NCBI GenBank assembly: GCA_021324945.1
Contig: JAJPID010000065.1
Span: 85,720 to 149,719 of the forward strand
Length of the DNA: 64,000 bases
Reading direction: 5' to 3'
DNA from: Lysobacterales bacterium
GTDB lineage: Bacteria; Pseudomonadota; Gammaproteobacteria; Xanthomonadales; Rhodanobacteraceae
The translations under genes and the position numbers were made by a program. Positions 1 to 10,072 of this stretch are shown piece by piece (the stretch's first letter is position 1; each line of letters begins with the position of its first letter). The notes below the pieces were generated by a model that did not search any database, was not told the DNA's origin, and was given only the letters and a program-made list of their open reading frames with translations.

Positions 1-900
1 CAGGCGCAATCCGAATTCGACGTCGGACAGGCCCGAGCCGATGCCGCGCTGCGGATCGTCCTTGCCGTAGGCGTTCACCTCGAACTTCGGCTGCAGGATC
101 AGCTGCTGGGTCAGCAATTGGTCGTACTCGAATTGTACGCGCGCGGCGGTGCGGCCATTCTGGCCGGCATATAAAGTCGCTTCGGTTTCGAACCGGTATG
201 GCGCCAAGCCTTCAATGCCGAATGCAGCCCAAGTGCGGGTCGGCCCTTCGCCAGAATCGTGGCGCAGCCCGAGTTGCGTGCTCCAATAGGCGGCGATGGC
301 GTGGTTCCAAAGCGCCTCGGCGCGCAGGTCTGCGAGTTTCCCGTGCGCGGATTCGCCTTCGGCCTTCAGCCAGAGCTTGTCGAAGTCCTGGCCGTACCAG
401 AATTCGCCATCGAGAAACGCCGCATCGTTGCCGTGGTTGTCGTGCGAATATTCCAATTGATCAAGCAGCACCATGTCGGTGCTGAAGTGATCCATCATCG
501 TCATGCCCGGCATGTCGGTATAGCGATAGCCGTCCGAATAGTCCGGACTGCGCGCATCAGGCGGTGCCTCGCTGTCCCGCATCGAGGACATGTCCATGCC
601 ATGCATCGAAGACATCGTGCCTTGCGTGCCTTGTGCGATTCCCTTCGATTGCGGCCTTTCGCCGATCATGTTGCCGAAGTGCAAAACCTGCATTTCGGTG
701 GAGGGCGCGCGGCTCACCGACATCTGCTTGCCTTGCGTTGACGCAGGTATCGGCGCTGCGGCTTCCCGTGCAGCTTGCTGCGGCATTTGCATTCCCCGCA
801 TGTCGTCCTGTTGCGCCAAGGCCGGAAAGGCCGCGGTCAGACCGAGGCAAACCACAGCGCCGCAAAACGCTCGAACGCGAAGCGCATTACCTGTGCTCAT
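1..900 (-). CDS. copB: Copper resistance protein B (CopB), C-terminus beyond the window
   Basis: Outer-membrane copper resistance protein of the CopB family (beta-barrel, binds or sequesters copper). The 300 visible residues begin with a signal peptide ending near AFPALAQ. A Met-rich region follows (MHGMDMSSM, MPGMTMM) of the kind that binds Cu(I). The barrel domain contains the family-typical stretches EFWYGQDFDKLWLK and LLTQQLILQPK. The ATG at 900 overlaps the copA stop as ATGA, so the two genes are translationally coupled. The reading frame is open to base 1, so the 3' end lies outside the window. The family assignment is firm from motifs and from the copA neighbour. Confidence 0.93.
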   Translation of the reverse strand, partial: MSTGNALRVRAFCGAVVCLGLTAAFPALAQQDDMRGMQMPQQAAREAAAPIPASTQGKQMSVSRAPSTEMQVLHFGNMIGERPQSKGIAQGTQGTMSSMHGMDMSSMRDSEAPPDARSPDYSDGYRYTDMPGMTMMDHFSTDMVLLDQLEYSHDNHGNDAAFLDGEFWYGQDFDKLWLKAEGESAHGKLADLRAEALWNHAIAAYWSTQLGLRHDSGEGPTRTWAAFGIEGLAPYRFETEATLYAGQNGRTAARVQFEYDQLLTQQLILQPKFEVNAYGKDDPQRGIGSGLSDVEFGLRL

Positions 901-2594
901 GCCGTCACCACCTCGCGGAACATGCCCGCTTCCATGTGGTAGAGCAGATGACAGTGATAAGCCCAACGGCCGGGGTTGCCGGCGGTGACCAAATAAGTCA
1001 CACGCTGCGCCGGCTGCACGTTGACGGTGTGCTTGCGCGCGATCACCTCACCGTGCCCGTTCTCCAGTTCGCTGAACATACCGTGCAGGTGGATCGGGTG
1101 ATTCATCATCGTGTCGTTCACCAGCACGATGCGGAGACGCTCGTTGAACTTGAAATGGATCGGCTTGGCATCTGCGTACTTCAGGCCGTCGAATGACCAG
1201 ACGAAACGCTCCATGTTGCCGGTGAGGTGCAGTTCGATTTCGCGTCCGGGCTCGCGCGAATCGGTCGGCGCCTCCACCGCGTGCAGATCGAAGTAGGTCA
1301 GCACGCGCCGGCCGTTGCCGCGCAGGCCGACGCCCGGATCGTCCAGATGGATACGCGGCATGTCCACGCGCATGTCCACACCCGGATTGCTGTATTCGGT
1401 GCGGGCGTGACGAACCCTCACATTGTCAACCGCCATGCCGCCCATGCGGTGTTGCATCGAACCCATCATGTCGGTCATCGTCAGCGTGGGCACTGCATCC
1501 ATCGGCGGCACTTCGGCTTGCATGCCGGGCCGTGGTGCCAGCGTGCCGCGCGCGTAGCCGCTGCGATCGATGGATTGCGCGAAGATCGTGTAGGCGCACT
1601 CATCCGGTTCCACGATCACGTCGTAGGTCTCCGCCACCGCGATGCGGAATTCATCCACTTCCACCGGATGCACGTCCTGGCCATCGGCCGAGATCACGGT
1701 CATCTTCAAACCGGGAATGCGCACGTCGAAATAGCTGTTGGCCGAGCCATTGATGAAACGCAAGCGCACGCGTTCGCCGGGCTTGAACAGCCCCGTCCAG
1801 TTGCCCACCGGGGGAACGCCGTTCATCAAATACGTGTAAGTGAATCCGCTGACGTCGATCACGTCGCGCGGGTTCATGCGCATGCGGTTCCACATCTCCC
1901 GCGCCTGCAAGGCGCCGCGCAATCCGAGCATCGAGGTATCGCGCAGAAAATCCGGCAATGTGAGCTGGTTGAAATTGAAGTAGTCGGATTGTTTCTTGAG
2001 CATCGCGAAGATTCGTGCTGGATCGAGATCGGTCCAGTCGTTCAGCATCAACACATAATCGCGATCGGCCGGATTGCGCACGCCGTTGGCCGGTTCGATC
2101 ACCAGCGGCCCGAAGGGGCCGTTCTGCTCCTGAAAGTGCGAATGCGAGTGATACCAGTAGGTGCCGCTCTGCCTCACCGGAAAGCGGTAAAGATAAGTTT
2201 CGCCCGGCGCGATGCCTGAAAAACTGATCCCCGGCACGCCGTCCATGTCCGCGGGCACGATGACGCCGTGCCAGTGGATCGAGGTCTGCACCGGCAGGCG
2301 GTTGGTGACGCGCAGCGTGACCGTGGTGCCTTCGCGCCAGCGCAGGATCGGCCCCGGCAACTGGCCGTTGATGGTGTGCGCAATGGTGGGATGGCCGGTG
2401 AAATTGGCGGGCTTCGCGCCGATTTCCAGATCAAACTCGACGCCTGAAAGCACCTGCGGCTGGCCGGGGCCGGACGCCGCCCAAAGCGGTTTTTTCCAAC
2501 TCCCGAGCGCTGCGGCAGCACTGCCCAACGCCAAACCTTGCACGAAACGCCGGCGCGACAACTCTGGCGAGTCGCACGAAAAACGATTCTTCAT
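897..2594 (-). CDS. copA: Copper resistance multicopper oxidase CopA
   Basis: Periplasmic multicopper oxidase of 565 residues that oxidises Cu(I) and confers copper tolerance. A Tat signal lies at residues 13-20 (SRRRFVQG). Type-2/3 copper ligands are visible as IHWHG (about 106-110) and WYHSHSHF (about 137). The C-terminal block holds HPIHLHG and HCHLLYHMEAGM, which carries the type-1 Cys, His and Met ligands. A Met-rich segment (MTDMMGSMQHRMGGM) lies before the last domain, as in other CopA proteins. The frame extends upstream to 3050, but the ATG at 2594 gives the Tat leader directly and is the sensible start. It is the second gene of the copL-copA-copB unit. Confidence 0.96.
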   Translation of the reverse strand: MKNRFSCDSPELSRRRFVQGLALGSAAAALGSWKKPLWAASGPGQPQVLSGVEFDLEIGAKPANFTGHPTIAHTINGQLPGPILRWREGTTVTLRVTNRLPVQTSIHWHGVIVPADMDGVPGISFSGIAPGETYLYRFPVRQSGTYWYHSHSHFQEQNGPFGPLVIEPANGVRNPADRDYVLMLNDWTDLDPARIFAMLKKQSDYFNFNQLTLPDFLRDTSMLGLRGALQAREMWNRMRMNPRDVIDVSGFTYTYLMNGVPPVGNWTGLFKPGERVRLRFINGSANSYFDVRIPGLKMTVISADGQDVHPVEVDEFRIAVAETYDVIVEPDECAYTIFAQSIDRSGYARGTLAPRPGMQAEVPPMDAVPTLTMTDMMGSMQHRMGGMAVDNVRVRHARTEYSNPGVDMRVDMPRIHLDDPGVGLRGNGRRVLTYFDLHAVEAPTDSREPGREIELHLTGNMERFVWSFDGLKYADAKPIHFKFNERLRIVLVNDTMMNHPIHLHGMFSELENGHGEVIARKHTVNVQPAQRVTYLVTAGNPGRWAYHCHLLYHMEAGMFREVVTA

Positions 2595-2704
2595 GTGAGC
2601 TCCCTCACAGCGCGACCACGCGCTGAGGACGATCAGGACGCACGCCCGCCGCGAATTCGATTCGCGGGCAAGCGCGGGTGAGCGGCAAGCGCCGCGATCG
2701 GGAG

Positions 2705-3115
2705 TCAGGCGATAGGGGGTCGGAGCGGCGGCGCGGAATGCGCCATCGCTGGTTCGGAACATACCCGACGCAGCGAGACAGTGTGTGCCGGTCGCAAGCT
2801 GAAAGCGTCGAGCGGTAGAGTCGCGATGCCGCTGCATGACGAAGCGCAATGACAACCGTGCTGGCAGCAGCCGCCAGCATGGCCGTCCGGGCGCGCAGGC
2901 GCGGAATGTGATGCGTGCGATGAAAAAGCCATTCTCATGCCACCGCAATGCGAGTGCGCCGTTTTGCCCATCGTCATTGCCGATTTGGCGGCGCCAGCGC
3001 CGAGCATCGCAAGCGGATGGGCAAACAGATCGAACGCCGGCGTCGCCCACGCCAGCAGCGCCAAAATCAGGACGAGGCGAAAACCGCGGGAATGTGGATG
3101 GAGCAGATGTCGCAT
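2705..3115 (-). CDS. copL: CopL-like metal-binding regulatory protein
   Basis: Protein of 136 residues at the head of the copper operon, in the place of Xanthomonas copL, a small Cys/His-rich gene needed for copper-induced copAB expression. It has an N-terminal hydrophobic segment (about residues 12-30). It then has a His/Cys-rich centre (HSHCGGMRM, GGCCQHGCHCASSC) that looks like a metal site. The reading frame also opens upstream (to 3172), but that extension would run through the apparent promoter, so the ATG at 3115 is preferred. The -10 element lies about 7 nt before this ATG, so the mRNA may be leaderless or nearly so. The role is inferred from position and composition. Confidence 0.75.
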   Translation of the reverse strand: MRHLLHPHSRGFRLVLILALLAWATPAFDLFAHPLAMLGAGAAKSAMTMGKTAHSHCGGMRMAFSSHASHSAPARPDGHAGGCCQHGCHCASSCSGIATLPLDAFSLRPAHTVSLRRVCSEPAMAHSAPPLRPPIA

Positions 3116-3121
3116 GCGATC

Positions 3122-3150
3122 AGCATAGTCTTGTGGCGGGCGTGCCACAA
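3122..3150 (-). promoter_or_regulatory. Putative promoter and dyad operator of the copLAB operon
   Basis: On the minus strand TTGTGG (3150-3145) is followed after exactly 17 nt by TATGCT (3127-3122), a plausible sigma-70 promoter. The -35 and most of the spacer are covered by a perfect 7-bp dyad, TTGTGGC then 6 nt then GCCACAA (3131-3150). The layout suggests a repressor or MerR-type site controlling copL. The rlmJ start lies only 37 nt away on the other strand. Inferred from sequence only. Confidence 0.5.
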
Positions 3151-3186
3151 CTCGCACCTCTGAGCGCGACACCGCACAATGCGCGC

Positions 3187-4020
3187 ATGAATTACAAACA
3201 CGCCTTCCATGCCGGAAATTTCGCCGACGTGTTCAAGCACGCCGTAGTGCTGGCTCTGCTGGACGCACTCACGGCCAAGGACAAGCCGCTCTGCTATTTC
3301 GACACGCACGCGGGTTCCGGCCGCTACCTGCTGAATGACGAGCCAGCGCACAAGACCGGCGAATGGCGTGAGGGCATCTTGCGTCTGTTCGACTTGCCGG
3401 ATGCACCGCCACCGTTGCAACGCTACGTCGACGCGATGCTTGCGTTCAATCCGGATGGCGATCTGCGGATCTATCCGGGCTCGCCACTGCTGGCGGCGCA
3501 CGCCCTGCGCGCGAACGATCGATTGGTCTTGTGCGAATTGCAGGACGATGAAGCAATCGCGCTGCGCGCGCTGTTCCGCAACGATCCGCGTGTACACGTG
3601 CATCAACGAGACGGTTACGCGGCATTGAAGGCATTGCTGCCGCCCGCCGAGCGCCGCGGTCTGGTGCTGATCGACCCGCCGTTCGAGCGGCAAGCCCAGG
3701 AATTTCGTGTGATGGAAGCCGCACTGGGCGAGGCGCACGCGCGCTTTCCCGGGGGCGTCCATGCGGCCTGGTACCCAATCAAGCAGCGCGCGGCGATCAA
3801 ACCGTTCGAGCGCTGGCTGGCATCACGTGCGTTCAAGAACGTGCTGCTCGCGGAGCTGCTGGTGCGCGCGGACGACTCACCGCTGCGTTTGAACGGATGC
3901 GGCATGGCGATCGTCAACGCACCATGGCGGTTCGATTCAACGCTTGCGTCGATCTTGTCTGTGCTGCAACCGCTGTTGGCGCAAGGCAAAGGCGCATCGC
4001 GCCGATTGCAGAAGCTTTAG
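3187..4020 (+). CDS. rlmJ: 23S rRNA (adenine2030-N6)-methyltransferase RlmJ
   Basis: SAM-dependent methyltransferase of 277 residues that makes m6A2030 in 23S rRNA. The N-terminus MNYKHAFHAGNFADVFKH is characteristic of RlmJ. It is followed by the SAM-binding YFDTHAGSGRY motif and the catalytic IDPPFE motif near residue 164. The length fits the family (about 280). The open frame starts far upstream at 2836, but the ATG at 3187 gives the conserved N-terminus. It is divergent from the copper operon. Confidence 0.96.
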   Translation: MNYKHAFHAGNFADVFKHAVVLALLDALTAKDKPLCYFDTHAGSGRYLLNDEPAHKTGEWREGILRLFDLPDAPPPLQRYVDAMLAFNPDGDLRIYPGSPLLAAHALRANDRLVLCELQDDEAIALRALFRNDPRVHVHQRDGYAALKALLPPAERRGLVLIDPPFERQAQEFRVMEAALGEAHARFPGGVHAAWYPIKQRAAIKPFERWLASRAFKNVLLAELLVRADDSPLRLNGCGMAIVNAPWRFDSTLASILSVLQPLLAQGKGASRRLQKL

Positions 4021-4035
4021 GCTCCAGCCGCCACA

Positions 4036-4587
4036 TCAACGAGCAGTGGAGCTCGCCCCAGGTCGGATCGGCTGCGACTGCGGGGTGTTTTTCGCCATGC
4101 GCAGCACGCCGATGTAATAAAAAACGTAATAACCGATCAACAGACCGAAAAGCGCCAGCGTCAACGGGCTGTTGGGATATGGCGGAGGTTGCGAAGCTGC
4201 ATGCGCGGCCTGCATCGCCGGCCACAACACGGTGAAGCGGTACGCCAGACGTGCCAGCAAGAGCACGGTGATGGCAATACCGAACCAGCTATGCGGGATG
4301 TAATGCACGCCGTCGGCGTGGCGCTCGAACCGCGTCAGCTTCAAGCCCCACCAGCCCAGCGCGAGACCGGCGGCCAATCCGCCCGCCATCGTCGCGGCCA
4401 TCAACGAATTCAGGGCCGAGCTGCCAAGCAGCAGCACCCCGATCACACAGAGGATCACCACGCGCACGGTCATGCGCGTGGGCTGCACAGGCTGCCGCCC
4501 GAAGTTGCGACGGAAGCGGCGGTAATACATCAAGGCGATCAGCGCGATGATGCCCGCGGTGGAAAGCGCATGAGGCGAGAGGGTCAT
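4036..4587 (-). CDS. DUF1453/CcdC-like integral membrane protein
   Basis: Membrane protein of 183 residues with about five hydrophobic segments. They include ALSTAGIIALIALMYY at the N-terminus and LTLALFGLLIGYYVFYYIGV near the C-terminus. The RRFRRNFGRQP segment after the first helix and the overall layout resemble DUF1453 (CcdC domain) proteins, whose function is not established. The ATG at 4587 precedes the first helix; the frame extends further upstream without membrane-like sequence. It is divergent from the Slp lipoprotein gene. The family call is moderate and nothing in the context gives a role. Confidence 0.65.
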   Translation of the reverse strand: MTLSPHALSTAGIIALIALMYYRRFRRNFGRQPVQPTRMTVRVVILCVIGVLLLGSSALNSLMAATMAGGLAAGLALGWWGLKLTRFERHADGVHYIPHSWFGIAITVLLLARLAYRFTVLWPAMQAAHAASQPPPYPNSPLTLALFGLLIGYYVFYYIGVLRMAKNTPQSQPIRPGASSTAR

Positions 4588-4707
4588 GGACTGGAATCCG
4601 AACCAAAGGCTGAACCATTCTAGCGACGCGGCGGCCGGGCTTCGAGTTACATTCGTCACCTTGACGCAAGCTGCGGTATAAACAAGGCGGATCGCAGGAG
4701 ACGCGTC

Positions 4708-5226
4708 ATGCGCATGCAGAATTTCGTTTTTCCGCTTCGTCATTTCATCGCACCGTTCGCTCTGGCCGCGCTGCTGGCTGCGTGCGAACCCGCGCCGCTG
4801 TACAAACCCGATGCCGCGGCCGTCACCGCCGCCCCTTCAACGGTGGCCACTGCGCCTGCGAACTACACCGGTCACGAAGTGATCTGGGGCGGCCGCATCG
4901 TCGGCGTGCACAACTTCCCCGATCACAGCGAAATCGAAGTGCTCGGTTACCCGCTGGATTCCTCGCAGCGCCCGCGCTTCGACCAACCTGCCAACGGACG
5001 TTTCATCGCGTTGATGCCGGGCTACGTCGAAAGCATGGATTATCCGCTTGGCGCGCCGATGACCCTGCTCGGCCGGATCGAAGGCACGCGCAGTGGCAAG
5101 GTCGGTGAAGCCGACTACGTGTTCCCGCTGGTAGCGGTGGAGCAATCGCACCGCTGGACGCCCGACGAAATGACCCGACCGCACGTGAGCTTCGGTGTGG
5201 GCGTGGGAGTGATCGGGATTCATTGA
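4708..5226 (+). CDS. Slp/YeaY-family outer membrane lipoprotein
   Basis: Lipoprotein of 172 residues. The N-terminal hydrophobic segment ends in a lipobox ALLAAC, with the lipidated Cys at residue 26. The mature part carries Slp-family features: VIWGGRIVGVHNF, EIEVLGYPLD, NGRFIALMPGYVES and LLGRIEGTRSGKVGEADYVF. Slp is a starvation-induced outer-membrane lipoprotein in E. coli; its molecular role is unclear. It stands alone between a divergent DUF1453 gene and a convergent CDF transporter gene. Confidence 0.9.
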   Translation: MRMQNFVFPLRHFIAPFALAALLAACEPAPLYKPDAAAVTAAPSTVATAPANYTGHEVIWGGRIVGVHNFPDHSEIEVLGYPLDSSQRPRFDQPANGRFIALMPGYVESMDYPLGAPMTLLGRIEGTRSGKVGEADYVFPLVAVEQSHRWTPDEMTRPHVSFGVGVGVIGIH

Positions 5227-5379
5227 AGCAGGAGCAGGGATGAGGGCTTGGCAGCGAGGACGCGAATGTCGGCGACTGGGGCCGGTCTTCAGTGCTGCGA
5301 CCAAAAGCGGAAAGCTTCTCGTACGCTTGAAACTACCGAAGCCAATCGGTTTTGGCGCTCTCACTGCCAATCCCTGCCC

Positions 5380-6297
5380 CTAGTCTTCCGTATCCGCCTC
5401 GAAAAAACTCCAGCGCACCGCCGGGAATTTCTCTTTCAATTCGCGCTCGACGCGGTTGACGGCATTGATCAAATCGTTGGCACTGCCGTTTGCGTCGCTG
5501 ACCTTCATGCGCGCCTTGATCGCCAGCATGATGTCGTGCCCGAGTTGCAGCGTGATCATGTGGTAGAGCTTCGAAACTTCGGAATGGCCTTCCAGGAACT
5601 CGCGCAATTGCGCGCGCACGGCGGGTTCCGCGCTGGAGCCCACCAGCAGACTTTTTACTTCGTTCGCCACGGCGACGGCGACCACCACCAGCAATGCGCC
5701 GATCACCAGGGACCCGATCGCATCAAACAATGGATTGCCGGTGAGGAGGGTCGCGCTCACCGCGATCAGCGCGAATGACAGGCCGAGCAGCGCGGCCAAG
5801 TCTTCGCCGAAGATCACCAGCAGTTCGCTTGAACGGCTGACGCGGAACCAGCGCCACAATCTCATTCCACCGCGCGCCTTGTTGATCTCGCGCAACGCAC
5901 CCCACATCGATACCGATTCCGCGGCAACACCGAACGCCAGCACCAGAATCGCGAGCCACGCCCAGCGCAGCGGCTCGGGATGTTGCAGCTTATGGATGCC
6001 CTCGTAGATCGAATACATGCCGCCGACCGAAAACAGCAGCATCGCGACGAGAAAGGACCAGAAGTACAGCGCATTGCCTTCGCCCAGCGGATGTTCTACC
6101 GAGGGCGGCCGCCGCGACTGCCGCATGCCGAGCAGCAGCAGACATTGATTGCCGCAATCGGCCAGCGAATGCACCGCTTCGGCCGCCATCGAACCGGAAC
6201 CCGTGATCAACGCGGTCGCGAACTTGGTCAGGAAGATCGCGAAGTTGGCACCCAGTGCCAGCAGGATCGCACGCAGCGAATGCGGTTGTTCTGACAT
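5380..6297 (-). CDS. Cation diffusion facilitator (CDF) transporter
   Basis: Inner-membrane divalent cation/proton antiporter of 305 residues. The transmembrane region holds the CDF metal-site motif HSLADCGNQ in helix 2 and a matching polar set around FGEDLAALLG in helix 5. Residues from about 210 form the cytoplasmic domain (AQLREFLEGHSEVSKLYHM). The branch resembles the group with a long loop between helices 3 and 4 (residues about 100-150) and no His-rich loop. The metal cannot be read from sequence. It is divergent from mfd. Confidence 0.9.
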   Translation of the reverse strand: MSEQPHSLRAILLALGANFAIFLTKFATALITGSGSMAAEAVHSLADCGNQCLLLLGMRQSRRPPSVEHPLGEGNALYFWSFLVAMLLFSVGGMYSIYEGIHKLQHPEPLRWAWLAILVLAFGVAAESVSMWGALREINKARGGMRLWRWFRVSRSSELLVIFGEDLAALLGLSFALIAVSATLLTGNPLFDAIGSLVIGALLVVVAVAVANEVKSLLVGSSAEPAVRAQLREFLEGHSEVSKLYHMITLQLGHDIMLAIKARMKVSDANGSANDLINAVNRVERELKEKFPAVRWSFFEADTED

Positions 6298-6415
6298 GCG
6301 TTTTCCTCGTGCGCCGACGCAAGTCTAACGGCGAGTCGCGGTGAATCCGATAAAATGAGTATCTCTCTGCTGGCCGTAAGGCGCGTCCGGCAGTGTCTTC
6401 TATTGTACGCACGCA

Positions 6416-9400
6416 ATGACCAGTCCCCTCCTTCCCCTGCCGCCGCTGCCGCGCAGCGCCAATCAGCGCAAGACTTGGGCTGCACCGGCGGGTTCTTCAC
6501 TTGCTCTGCTGTTGTGCGAAACCGCGCGTGCGCATGACGGCGTGGTGGTCGCGATTGCGCGCGACACGCATGGTGCGCGCACGCTGGAAGACGAGTTGTC
6601 GGTGTTTGCGGGCAACCTGCCGGTGCTGCATTTTCCGGATTGGGAAACCCTGCCCTACGATCTGTTCGGCCCGCACCCGGATATCGTTTCGCAGCGCATC
6701 GCGACGCTGTATCGACTGCCGAGTGTCAAGCGCGGCGTGCTGGTGGTGCCGGTCGCAACGCTGATGCAGCGCCTGGCGCCGCGCTCGCATATCGCCGGTT
6801 CCGGCCTATCGATCGCGCGCGGACAGCAGCTCGATCTCGCCGCCGAGCAACGCCGCCTGGAAGCCTGCGGCTATCGCAACGTGCCGCAAGTCAACGAGCC
6901 CGGTGATTTCGCTGTGCGCGGCGCGCTGATCGACATTTTCCCGATGGGCACGCGCGAGCCGTACCGCATCGAGCTGTTCGACGAAGAAATCGATTCGATC
7001 CGCAGCTTCGACCCGGAAACCCAGCGCTCGCTGCAACAGGTGGATTCATAGAGCTGCTGCCTGCACGCGAATTCCCGCTGACGGATCAAGCAACCAGGGT
7101 TTTCCGCGAGCGCCTGCGCGAGCGTTTTCCGATCGACGTGCGCCGCTGCCCGCTGTATCAGGACATGAGGGCTGGCGTGACACCCGCGGGCATCGAATAT
7201 TACCTGCCGCTGTTCTTCGACCAGACCGAAACGCTGTTCGATTATCTGCACGAAGGCGCACTGTTCGTGGTCGGCGAAGGCGCGCTGGAATCTTCCGAAC
7301 ACTTCTGGGTGCAAGTCGGCGAGCGGTTCGATCAGCGCGCGCACGACATCGAGCGGCCGATTCTGCCGCCGATGGAGTTATATCTGTCACCGCAATCCCT
7401 GCGCGAGCACTTGAACAAGGTATTGCGCGTCGATTTGGACACGAACGATCAGGGCGCGGCGGATACCGGCACGCGCACCGCTCCCGATTTGCGCGGCGAT
7501 CACCGGCACGCCACGTTCGCGCAGAAGTTGCGCGAATACCGCGATGCGAATCCTCAGCAGCGCGTGCTAATCGCCGCGGATTCGGCCGGTCGGCGCGAGA
7601 CGTTGATCGAACAACTGGCCGCCTCTGAATTGCGGCCGGAAGTGGTCGCAGGCTGGCAGACATTCGTTCGACCCGAAACGGAATTCGCCATCACCATCGC
7701 TCCGCTCGAACGCGGTTTCCTTCTCGAACAACCGCGCATCGTTGTTTTCACCGAGCGCGAGCTGATCGGCGAGCGAGCGCGCAGCGAACGCCGGCGGCGC
7801 GTCAGTGAACGCGACCCCGAAGCGATCGTGCGCGATCTGTCGGAACTGGCGATCGGCGCGCCGATCGTGCACGTCGATCATGGTGTCGGCCGCTATCTCG
7901 GCCTGATCACGCTCGACGCGGGCGGCAGCCCCGGCGAGTTCCTCGCCATCGAATACGCCAAGGGCGACAAGCTCTACGTGCCGGTTGCGCAATTGTCGTT
8001 GGTCAGCCGCTATTCCGGCACCGCGCCGGAGCTGGCGCCGCTGCACTCACTGGGTGGCGACGCCTGGGAACGCGCCAAGCGCAAAGCCGCCGAGAAAGTT
8101 CGCGACGCGGCGGCGGAATTGCTGGCGATTCACGCGCAGCGCGCGGCGCGTCCGGGCGTTGCGTTGAATTACGACCGCGCAATGCTGGCGCAATTCGCTG
8201 ATGGCTTTCCATTCGAGGAAACGCCCGATCAGCAAGCGGCGATCGACGCGGTGCTGGACGATCTCTCATCCCCGAAACCAATGGACCGCGTGGTCTGCGG
8301 CGATGTCGGTTTCGGCAAGACCGAGGTCGCGCTGCGCGCAGCCTTTGCCGCTGCGAGCGCCGGCAAGCAGGTTGCGCTGCTGGTGCCGACCACACTGCTG
8401 GCGCAGCAGCACTACGACAACTTCCGCGACCGGCTGGCGGATTTTCCGGTGCGTGTGGAATTGCTCTCGCGTTTCCGCACCAGGAAGGAAAGCAACGAAG
8501 CCCTGGAGAAACTCGCCGAAGGCAAGCTCGACGTGGTGATTGGCACGCACAAGCTGTTGCAGCCGGACGTGAAGTTCAAGGATCTCGGCCTGTTGATCGT
8601 GGACGAGGAACACCGTTTCGGCGTGCGCCACAAGGAACAATTGAAGAAGCTGCGCGCGGAGGTCGACCTGCTCACCCTCACCGCCACGCCGATCCCGCGC
8701 ACGTTGAACATGGCAATGGCGGGTCTGCGCGATCTCTCGATCATCGCCACACCGCCGGCTCACCGCATGGCGGTCAAGACATTGGTGGCGCAGTACGATC
8801 CGGCGCTGATCCGCGAGGCTTTTCAGCGCGAGCTGACGCGCGGCGGCCAGGTGTATTTCCTGCATAACAGCGTCGACACCATCGAGCGCACCGCGCGCGA
8901 GCTGGAAAAGCTCGTCCCGGACGCGCGCATCCGCATCGCGCACGGCCAGATGCACGAACGCGAATTGGAACAGGTGATGCTGGACTTTCACCGCCAGCGT
9001 TTCAACGTGCTGGTGTGCACGACGATCATCGAATCGGGCATCGATGTGCCGACTGCGAACACGATCATCATCGATCGCGCCGACCGTTTCGGCCTGGCCC
9101 AGTTGCACCAGTTGCGGGGGCGCGTCGGGCGTTCGCATCATCGCGCCTACGCCTATCTGATCGTGCCGGATCGAAAGGCGATGACCGCGGATGCGGAAAA
9201 GCGTCTGGAAGCCTTGTCCGCGCTGGAAGAACTGGGCGCTGGTTTCACGCTGGCCACGCACGATCTGGAAATTCGCGGTGCAGGCGAACTGCTGGGCGAG
9301 GAACAGTCCGGCCAGATCGAGGAGATCGGTTTTTCGCTTTACACTGAATTGCTGGAACGCGCGGTGCGCGCGCTGAAATCCGGCAAGGTGCCGGATTTCG

Positions 9401-9921
9401 ATTTGAGCGACGAGCGCGGCACCGAAGTCGAACTGCACCTCCCCGCGCTGATTCCGGACGATTACCTGCCGGACGTGCATGCGCGGCTCACCTTGTACAA
9501 GCGCATCGCCGGCGCGCGCGACGAATTCGCGCTGCGCGAATTGCAGGTCGAGATGATCGACCGTTTCGGCCTGTTGCCGCAGCAAGTCAAAAACCTGTTC
9601 GCGATCGCCGCGCTGAAACTGCGCGCCACCCCGATGGGCATCCGCAAGCTCGATCTCGGTCCGAACGGCGGCCGCGTGCTGTTCCGCGACATGCCGGACA
9701 TCGAACCGATGACCCTCCTGCAGCTGATCCAGCAACAGCCGCGCGTTTACAAGCTCGAAGGTCAGGACAAACTGCGCGTGACGATGGAACTGCCCGGCGC
9801 GACTGAACGCCTGCGCGCCGCGAACGACCTGCTGGATGCGCTGGCGGTCAAGGGCGAAGGCGGCGCAGCGGCGCAAATCTCCTCTGTCGTCATTCCGAGG
9901 CTGTCGAAGGCGAAACCCTGA
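6416..9921 (+). pseudogene. mfd: Transcription-repair coupling factor Mfd, broken by a one-base frameshift
   Basis: Superfamily-2 DNA translocase that removes stalled RNA polymerase and recruits UvrA. The first frame (6416-7051, 211 aa) covers the UvrB-like N-terminal domain (PDWETLPYDLFGPHPD, GDFAVRGALIDIFPMG) and stops at TAG 7049-7051. Homology resumes at once in the next frame (IELLPAREFPL) and runs to 9921. The second part has the polymerase-interacting domain (GAPIVHVDHGVGRYLGL), Walker A GDVGFGKTE, the DEEH box (VDEEHRFGV) and the C-terminal TRCF domain. A single missing base near 7046-7048 explains the break. The last ten or so codons come from an inserted repeat. It may be a real lesion or a sequence error. 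Confidence 0.93.
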
Positions 9922-9988
9922 ATCCAGTGACTTCTTGCGGAGCGTCCGAATATCAAAGACACCGGATTCCCGCTTTGCGGAAATGACG
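9888..9988. repeat. Dispersed intergenic repeat with CGTCATT/AATGACG ends, overlapping the mfd 3' end
   Basis: About 100 bp bounded by inverted termini CGTCATTCCG and CGGAAATGACG. Similar termini occur at 15522-15692, which suggests a family of short dispersed elements. The mfd stop codon (9919-9921) lies inside it, so the protein ends in residues encoded by the element. Not recognised as a named element. Confidence 0.5.
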
Positions 9989-10072
9989 CTATTCTGCAAC
10001 CAGAATCCCGGAACCCGCGTGCCTTTCTGAAGCATCCCGGATTCAGCATCGTTTCGGTCACGAGCAATCGCA

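Noticed and set aside
1227..2219. Plus-strand 330-residue frame opposite copA
   Set aside because: It is the antisense of copA and rich in His/Arg, as is usual in GC-rich shadows.
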